A DNA stretch of 11,825 nt from an uncultured Opitutia bacterium (GTDB lineage Bacteria > Verrucomicrobiota > Verrucomicrobiia > Opitutales > UBA953). Position numbers and translations under genes: made by a program. Below the pieces are notes generated by a model, which was given only the letters and a program-made list of their open reading frames with translations, did not search any database and had not been told where the DNA came from. The stretch is taken from positions 1-11,825 of the forward strand of contig CAJBPJ010000008.1 of the NCBI GenBank assembly GCA_903957465.1. The letters run 5' to 3'. The stretch's first letter is position 1; every line of letters begins with the position of its first letter. Below, one piece after another: positions 7,037-11,825 of this stretch.

Positions 7037-8764
7037 TCAGCGACGCAGCCAGCGCTGGAGCTCAGCGAGCGGCTTAGTGTTAAGCACTTGGTCTGCGGTT
7101 AGCCAGCCTTTGCGGGCTTGGAAGGTACCAGCTCGCACGAAGACAAACTGTTCTGTGCGGTGCGCATCAGGGTTGATGGCGCAGAGTACGCCCTTCTCTG
7201 CCGCACGGCGCCAATGTGACCAATCCATATCGAGGCGACGTGGGTTGGTATTGAGTTCGATGCACTTACCGTTGGCGGCGGCACAATCGACGATTTTGGC
7301 AATATTGACGCGGTAAGGTTCGCGCTCGAGCAGTAGGCGCCCGGTGAGATGACCAAGAATATGCACCCGTGGGTGCTCGAGGGCGCGAATGATACGCGCG
7401 GTCATCGCGTCTTCATCGAGCGTCATGGCGGCATGCACCGAGGCTACGACGACGTCGAGCTTAGCGAGTAAAGCATCATCGAAATCGAGAGAGCCGTCCT
7501 TAAGGATGTCGACCTCACTGCCACTGAGCACGCGGACCTTGAACCGACCCGAGGCGTTGAGCTTGGCGATCTCATCGATCTGCGCGAGCAGGCGCGCCTC
7601 ATCGAGACCGTTGGCGTAGGCACTCGAACGTGAGTGGTCAGCGATACTAAAATATTCCCACCCCTCCGCTTCGGCAGCTGCGGTCATCTGCTCGAGAGTG
7701 GCACGGCCGTCAGACGCAGTGGTGTGATTATGGAAGCAGCCTCGAATGTCCTCGTAGCGCACGAGGCGCGGCAACTTACCTGACTCAGCGGCCTCAATCT
7801 CACCCTGACCCTCACGCAACTCAGGCGGAATCCAATCAAGTCCGAGTGCACGGAAGACGTCCTCCTCGCTCGCCGCAGCTGGCACCTTGGCCTTGGGATC
7901 TTTAGGTGTCAGACCCCACTCGCTCATACTCAATCCGCGACTGAGCGCACGCTGACGCATAGCGACGTTGTGATCCTTGGAGCCAGTAAAGTGGTGAAGC
8001 GCGAAGAAGAACTGTTCGGCGGGCACTACGCGCAGATCCGCCTGGAGGCCATCGGCAAGCCGCACACTTGACTTGGTCTCACCGTGGGCGGTGACCTCCT
8101 GCACGCCAGACTGGGCAACAAACCAGTCCATAATTGGCTTAGGATTCTCTGAGGCCACGATGAAGTCGAGGTCCCCCACTGTCTCGCGGGCGCGACGGAA
8201 AGATCCGGCAGCCTCTGCGCGCTCGACGTCGGGCAGCGCGCGCAACCCGGTGAGAATGCCGCCAACAATCGATTGCACGCCGAGCCAGAGATGACGGCGG
8301 CCATAGGCCTCGCGGTTACGAATGCCCGCAAGAATGTTATCCTGTGTCTTCGAGCCGAATCCTTTGAGCTCGGCGACGCGTCCATCGGCGCAAGCCAGTT
8401 GTAATGCCGCAAGATCGGTAATCTCAAGCAACTGCCAGAGCGCTCGCACCTTTTTTGGACCGAGGCCAGGGATTTTTAAGATTTCCATCAGGCCGGGCGG
8501 CAAACTTGCCCGCAACTCCTCAAGAAAAGCCAGCTTACCTTCTTTGCGTAGTTGGGTAATCGCATCTGCAAGACCCTGCCCTATGCCTTGATGCCCCTTC
8601 AGCTTTCCTTGAGCAATGAGCGTGTCGAGGTCTTCGGTTAAGGTCTCTAAGGCACGTGCGCCATTTGCATAGGCTCGCACTTTAAAGGGATTCTCTCCCG
8701 AAAGTTCGAGCAGCGTCGCAATCTCCTCGAGCGTCTCCGCAATGGCATGGTTATCCATGGTCAT
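7037..8764 (-). CDS. polX: DNA polymerase X family protein (PolX) with PHP domain
   Basis: Bacterial PolX fills short gaps in base excision repair, and its PHP domain has 3'-5' exonuclease and AP-endonuclease activities in characterised members. The 575 residues match the usual length (about 570). The N-terminal helical part carries a helix-hairpin-helix (IPGLGPKKVRAL, 98-109). The polymerase core has GSF (187-189) and the three metal-binding acids Asp198, Asp200 and Asp243. The PHP domain (from about 340) shows His345 and His347, Asp352, Asp376-His377, Glu417, His444, His472 and Asp533/His535, so both active sites look intact. The ATG at 8764 overlaps the gmk stop as ATGA; a second ATG two codons on is possible. 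The middle of the gene is richer in G+C than the neighbours, with many GC-ending codons. It lies between gmk and kdsA. Confidence 0.95.
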   Translation of the reverse strand: MTMDNHAIAETLEEIATLLELSGENPFKVRAYANGARALETLTEDLDTLIAQGKLKGHQGIGQGLADAITQLRKEGKLAFLEELRASLPPGLMEILKIPGLGPKKVRALWQLLEITDLAALQLACADGRVAELKGFGSKTQDNILAGIRNREAYGRRHLWLGVQSIVGGILTGLRALPDVERAEAAGSFRRARETVGDLDFIVASENPKPIMDWFVAQSGVQEVTAHGETKSSVRLADGLQADLRVVPAEQFFFALHHFTGSKDHNVAMRQRALSRGLSMSEWGLTPKDPKAKVPAAASEEDVFRALGLDWIPPELREGQGEIEAAESGKLPRLVRYEDIRGCFHNHTTASDGRATLEQMTAAAEAEGWEYFSIADHSRSSAYANGLDEARLLAQIDEIAKLNASGRFKVRVLSGSEVDILKDGSLDFDDALLAKLDVVVASVHAAMTLDEDAMTARIIRALEHPRVHILGHLTGRLLLEREPYRVNIAKIVDCAAANGKCIELNTNPRRLDMDWSHWRRAAEKGVLCAINPDAHRTEQFVFVRAGTFQARKGWLTADQVLNTKPLAELQRWLRR

Positions 8765-9354
8765 TGACGGGCTTGGCGTGCCGCCAGATAGATGGCGTTG
8801 AGTTGATTAAAGTCGGCCTGGCGATCGGCACTATCAATCACGTGGTCATATTCGCCGGCGTGACGTAGCTCTTCGGTAGCTACACTCATACGACGTTCAA
8901 TTTCGTCAGCCGCATCTGTCCCTCTACCGGAGAGTCGGCGGCGTAACTCGATTGGGTCGGTTACTCTCACGAAAATAGTGAGCAGGGAGCCTGCGAGCTG
9001 TTTGTCTGCATTCGCCTTTGAGCGGATGGTTGCCGCGCCTTGAACGTCGAGATTCACGAGCGCATCTTTACCTGCGTCGAGATGGGCAATAACATCGGCG
9101 GCGCGCGTTCCGTAAAGTTTTCCGTGCACCTCGGCGTGTTCTAGAAAAACACCTTCGGCAATTTGGTCTTCAAAATTTGCCCTCGAAAAAAAGTGGTAAT
9201 CGATGCCCGTGCGCTCATTCGCACGCGGAGTGCGCGTGGTGCACGTTACAATACGGCGGATAGCTTCAGGGTGTGCGTCTGTCAGGCGATCGCACAACGT
9301 GGTCTTGCCGCTACCTGCCGGCCCAGAAACTAAAATGAGCATGCCGCGCTTCAT
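8761..9354 (-). CDS. gmk: Guanylate kinase
   Basis: Guanylate kinase phosphorylates GMP to GDP with ATP. The 197-residue product has the P-loop GPAGSGKT (11-18, Lys17), the GMP-binding TTRTPR (39-44) and GIDYHFFS, EHAEVHGKLYGT with Tyr81, and the NLDVQGA segment around Asp103. The lid arginines are in ELRRRLSGRGTD. The frame is open for 62 more codons upstream to 9540, but that part runs through the preceding gene and is unlike the family. The ATG at 9354 (MKRGMLILVSG) overlaps that gene's stop as ATGA and is the clear choice. An ATG four codons downstream (MLILVSG) is an alternative. It forms an operon with the upstream membrane protein, polX and kdsA. With guaB it is the second guanine-nucleotide gene in the window. 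Confidence 0.95.
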   Translation of the reverse strand: MKRGMLILVSGPAGSGKTTLCDRLTDAHPEAIRRIVTCTTRTPRANERTGIDYHFFSRANFEDQIAEGVFLEHAEVHGKLYGTRAADVIAHLDAGKDALVNLDVQGAATIRSKANADKQLAGSLLTIFVRVTDPIELRRRLSGRGTDAADEIERRMSVATEELRHAGEYDHVIDSADRQADFNQLNAIYLAARQARQ

Positions 9355-9893
9355 GCAACCAGAGACAGCCTCCAGGCTGAGGTCGCGGCGGCAAATGCCA
9401 GCAAGCATAAGAAGCCTCCGGCGACTCGGCGGCGCACAGGTGTGGCTAAAATCATATCTATATGCACCCCAAACGCGCCGGGACTCGCAGCCCACCAAAG
9501 GCCAGGAATAGCTAAAACAGCGTAACTGATAGAAGCGCACAGCAAGCTATCGGGGAGTTGCATCCATCCAGCGTCTAAACATCCGCGAGCAAAGAAGAGC
9601 ATAAGCGCTCCAAGGCCGCGAACAGCAATCAGGTCTGGCATCCAAATAAAAGCTGCAAGACCGGCGACGGCAAAGACGGCGACTACGGGCGTGCGCGGGA
9701 AGCCTGCAAGGTCTGGCTCCGAAAGGTGCTGAAGATTCCATACGAGCAATGCCACCGCAGATCCTGCTAAAAGTATACCTGCTACCGTTGAGCGTCGAAA
9801 GGCACGGAGAACATTTGCATTGGTTAAAATCAAAACGCCTGAGATTGCCAAAAACGCAGCTTGGAAAAGGTAGGCGTAGGACAGTTCGGTCAT
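9351..9893 (-). CDS. Hypothetical multi-pass inner-membrane protein
   Basis: I do not recognise this 180-residue protein. It is strongly hydrophobic, with five or six likely membrane helices at about residues 7-25, 36-53, 68-88, 92-104, 115-135 and 156-175. Short basic loops (VLRAFRRS, TPVRRRV) probably face the cytoplasm. There is no signal peptide, and no clear catalytic motif. I chose the ATG at 9893 (MTELSYAYLF) because it opens directly into the first helix; the frame runs on to 10073, but that part overlaps the divergent gene and is not hydrophobic. The ribosome site is weak. Its stop overlaps the gmk ATG, so the gene is very probably translated. It is first in the operon with gmk, polX and kdsA. 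Nothing in the sequence says what it carries or senses. Confidence 0.75.
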   Translation of the reverse strand: MTELSYAYLFQAAFLAISGVLILTNANVLRAFRRSTVAGILLAGSAVALLVWNLQHLSEPDLAGFPRTPVVAVFAVAGLAAFIWMPDLIAVRGLGALMLFFARGCLDAGWMQLPDSLLCASISYAVLAIPGLWWAASPGAFGVHIDMILATPVRRRVAGGFLCLLAFAAATSAWRLSLVA

Positions 9894-9992
9894 GACAGTT
9901 AAATCCAAGTGGAAATTTGCGAACAGGCGAGGCTGGATACAAGGGGGCAATAAGGACTCGCCACATGCTGTCTGCCCTAGTAAAATTGTAAT
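9894..9992. other. Divergent intergenic region before the gmk operon and the PA14 gene
   Basis: This 99-base gap should contain the promoters for the membrane protein-gmk-polX-kdsA operon and for the PA14 gene. A TAAAAT at 9981-9986 resembles a -10 but sits only six bases before the GTG start and has no fitting -35. No operator is evident. Confidence 0.4.
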
Positions 9993-11372
9993 GTGAATCC
10001 CTCGAGTCCGGATAACGCCAAAGAGGTCACGCCCTTTACGGATAAAATCGGTGAGCAGCCCGCTGCTGACCAAGGTGTAATTTTGCTAAGGCGTCAGCCT
10101 TTTTGGCAGAAAATTGGCGGCCCGGGACTTGTCGTCTCGATTGTTATCCATGCTATCCTCCTGATTCTTTTTGGGGCGTGGGTAGTCTCAAGCTGGACGG
10201 ACAGTGCGAAGACTGATCCAGATACTTTTGCAACGGGCTCAGGCGGAGGTGCCGCAGGGGAAAGAGCCAAAGCATTTGAACATAAGCTGCAGCCGAAGAA
10301 CGTCAAAAATTTGGCGAAAACCTCCGCCCGGATTACTTCGAAATCCAGTAGCTCGACCTTGGCCCTACCGGACATTCCCTCTACGGCTGCCAACTCGCTA
10401 ATCAGCGGCATGACCGAAGGGGGCTCCTCTAAGGGCTTTGGTGGAGGTTCGGGAGGTGGGATTGGATCAGGCGTGGGTGCTGGCGTCGGTAATGCAAAAA
10501 ATTTTGTGGGTATCTTTGGAGGAGGCATGCGTCGCAACAATGCCATGGAGGGCACGCTTTATGATTTGAAGTTCGCGCCTGATGGAAAAGCGCTCGTGTC
10601 TTCGCGCCCTCAACGCATCGCAGAAATGAAAGAGGCATTTGGTAAGCTTGATGGAGGTTGGCGAGGTGGCAAAGGCATGCTCGATAAGTCGTACCGTCAG
10701 GCAGAAAAGAAACTCTATACCTCTAACCTCTTTATCCACCCACTGGCTGCGGAAGAGGCAACCAAAGCGTTCGACTGCGAAAAAGAAATCCAGGCGCCGG
10801 GCTGGCTTGCTTATTATGAAGGATGGTTCACGCCCCCCGAAACAGGCGAATACCGCTTTCAAGGATTCGCCGATGATATGATGGCTGTGGCTGTCGATGG
10901 TACCACCGTATTGTCTGCCTTCTGGCCTGGACAGGGTGATGGATCGGCCATCCCTTTCCGCACAAGCTGGCTACCTAAAGATGGGCACAAGACCGATGGG
11001 ATGCAGCTGCGTCAGCCCAAAGAATACGGCCACCTTGGCGCTCGTTATAAAGGCAGCTGGCTTCAGTTACGGAAAGGCCAGGCCTACTTTATCCAAATTG
11101 CTATTTCGGAATCGCACGGCGGTATCTTCTCTTCCGAACTTTTGATTGAACAGAAAGGCGAGAAATACCCGAAGGGGACGGTAGAAGATATCATTCCTTA
11201 TTTCATGCTCGAGCCGATGCCAGCCGAAGAAATTAAGCTGAAGCTCAACTGGAAAATGCCGAAGACGTGGGGCTACGGTGCGAGCCGTCCTTGGCACACC
11301 GATGGTGCAACTGAAGGCCCAAGCTTCGGGTGCGAAATAAATAAGGTGAGTCGCCGCTCAGCTCCGCGTTGA
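9993..11372 (+). CDS. PA14-domain protein with an N-terminal membrane anchor
   Basis: This 459-residue protein has a cytoplasmic N-terminus (1-45) with basic QPFWQKIGG, one membrane helix (46-66, GLVVSIVIHAILLILFGAWVV) and a long Ser/Thr and Gly-rich linker; residues 143-178 are mostly Gly. A PA14-like beta-sandwich follows at about 186-387, with WLAYYEGWFTPPETGEYRF, GFADDMMAVAVDG and a later LRKGQAYFIQIAI strand. PA14 domains usually bind glycans or act as adhesion and scaffold modules, so an envelope-attached, periplasm-facing role is inferred. The C-terminal 70 residues are unassigned. The start is GTG at 9993; no ribosome site is evident, and the ATG at 9991 in another frame stops at once. 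The anchored Gly-linker-PA14 design recalls proteins common in Verrucomicrobiota. The end overlaps queG by 15 bases. Confidence 0.82.
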   Translation: MNPSSPDNAKEVTPFTDKIGEQPAADQGVILLRRQPFWQKIGGPGLVVSIVIHAILLILFGAWVVSSWTDSAKTDPDTFATGSGGGAAGERAKAFEHKLQPKNVKNLAKTSARITSKSSSSTLALPDIPSTAANSLISGMTEGGSSKGFGGGSGGGIGSGVGAGVGNAKNFVGIFGGGMRRNNAMEGTLYDLKFAPDGKALVSSRPQRIAEMKEAFGKLDGGWRGGKGMLDKSYRQAEKKLYTSNLFIHPLAAEEATKAFDCEKEIQAPGWLAYYEGWFTPPETGEYRFQGFADDMMAVAVDGTTVLSAFWPGQGDGSAIPFRTSWLPKDGHKTDGMQLRQPKEYGHLGARYKGSWLQLRKGQAYFIQIAISESHGGIFSSELLIEQKGEKYPKGTVEDIIPYFMLEPMPAEEIKLKLNWKMPKTWGYGASRPWHTDGATEGPSFGCEINKVSRRSAPR

Positions 11373-11825
11373 ACGAGCTTTAATTCGCGGAGCTGCCCAG
11401 GCAGCATGTTCAGCGACCATCGGATCAGGGTGTGCAAGCAGTCTGTTCACCGCAGGAAGGTCCATGGCTGTGCCGACATTACCCAGTACAGTCAGTGCGT
11501 TGCGCAACCATCGCTCAAGGCCGAGTCGCTTAATCGGTGTGCCTGTGAAGCAAGCGTCGAAAGCGGCCTGGTCCCATCCTAAGGTTTCTCGCAAAGGTGG
11601 CACTTCACGTGCGGCAAAGCGCTGCTCTTTGGTAACTTGAGCCCAACGATTCCACGGGCACACCGTCAAACATTCATCACAGCCAAAGACGCGATCGCCC
11701 AGTGCCTCGCGAAATTCAAGTGGGATGGGACCCTTATGCTCAATCGTTAGGTAACTTAAACAACGACGGGCGTCTAATTGGTACGGAGCTGGAAAAGCTT
11801 TTGTCGGGCAGACATCTTGGCAACG
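11358..11825 (-). CDS. queG: Epoxyqueuosine reductase QueG, C-terminal half (partial)
   Basis: QueG is a cobalamin- and [4Fe-4S]-dependent enzyme that reduces epoxyqueuosine to queuosine in the wobble base of certain tRNAs. The window holds the last 155 codons; the cobalamin-binding N-terminal half is beyond the right edge. Visible are the end of the first cluster motif (RCQDVCP), the family string LDARRCLSYLTIEHKGPIP, and the second cluster motif FGCDECLTVCPWN, giving cysteines at 2, 6, 22, 49, 52 and 56 of the fragment. A short HEAT-like repeat (about 108-150, with HPDPMVAEHAAWA) closes the protein, as in characterised QueG. It is convergent with the PA14 gene and ends inside the inverted repeat at 11359-11395. 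Since only half is seen, integrity of the gene is unknown. Confidence 0.95.
   Translation of the reverse strand, partial: RCQDVCPTKAFPAPYQLDARRCLSYLTIEHKGPIPLEFREALGDRVFGCDECLTVCPWNRWAQVTKEQRFAAREVPPLRETLGWDQAAFDACFTGTPIKRLGLERWLRNALTVLGNVGTAMDLPAVNRLLAHPDPMVAEHAAWAAPRIKARSTRS
11359..11395. terminator. Perfect 10-bp inverted repeat at the convergent gene ends
   Basis: CAGCTCCGCG (11359-11368) and CGCGGAGCTG (11386-11395) are exact inverse complements around a 17-base loop. The left arm covers the last codons of the PA14 gene and the queG stop; the right arm lies in queG codons. The PA14 stop falls at the start of the loop. Position and symmetry suggest a bidirectional transcript end, but neither strand has a T-run after the stem, so a classic intrinsic terminator is uncertain. 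It could be a 3'-end stabilising hairpin. Confidence 0.5.

Noticed and set aside
9355..9540. 62-codon N-terminal extension of guanylate kinase
   Set aside because: It reads through the end of the upstream membrane gene in another frame; ATG 9354 gives a standard-length enzyme with an ATGA overlap.
9981..9986. TAAAAT as -10 of the PA14 gene
   Set aside because: It is six bases before the start codon and has no acceptable -35 at 16-18 bases; it could only serve a nearly leaderless transcript.
10094..10862. Long minus-strand frames opposite the PA14 gene
   Set aside because: They mirror the Gly-rich linker as Pro-rich sequence and overlap a well-supported gene; no sign of independent coding.
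1..11825. A new defence, mobile or secondary-metabolite system
   Set aside because: Every long gene belongs to core metabolism, repair, iron uptake or the envelope; there are no integrases, transposases, repeats, toxin-antitoxin pairs or effector domains.

Overview
This 11.8-kb window reads as an ordinary, densely packed stretch of bacterial chromosome. It holds two partial genes at the edges and eleven complete genes between them. kdsA (Kdo for lipopolysaccharide) points to a Gram-negative envelope. menC and menE point to menaquinone. The membrane-anchored, glycine-rich PA14 protein and the style of the IMP dehydrogenase and MenE make a Verrucomicrobiota (Opitutae-like) or related PVC bacterium the best guess; this is inferred from family style, not from a marker gene. 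I see no tRNA, rRNA, CRISPR array, insertion sequence, phage gene or defence system.

Layout, left to right. (1) Minus strand, 1-694: feoA and the start of feoB, the ferrous-iron transporter, overlapping by four bases and preceded by a promoter with a Fur-box-like palindrome on its -10. (2) Minus strand, 788-3939: guaB, a membrane-anchored SH3-like protein and an exonuclease III, separated by 6 and 2 bases, so probably one operon. (3) Plus strand, 4046-6207: menC and menE, overlapping ATGA, divergent from guaB. (4) Minus strand, 6204-9893: an unknown membrane protein, gmk, polX and kdsA, with two ATGA overlaps and one 38-base gap. The kdsA and menE stop codons interlock in a single TTAA. (5) Plus strand, 9993-11372: the PA14 protein, divergent from (4). 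(6) Minus strand, 11358 to the right edge: the C-terminal half of queG, convergent with the PA14 gene and overlapping it within a perfect 10-bp inverted repeat.

Themes. Two guanine-nucleotide enzymes (guaB, gmk) each sit in an operon with a DNA-repair enzyme (exonuclease III, PolX). KdsA carries the Cys/His/Glu/Asp set of the metal-dependent class. The IMP dehydrogenase lacks the usual Asp of the DTAHG-type motif. polX is clearly richer in G+C than its neighbours. No intergenic gap exceeds about 110 bases, and Shine-Dalgarno sites are weak except before menE. I did not find a clearly new biological system; the best unknowns are the three uncharacterised membrane-anchored proteins and the convergent inverted repeat.
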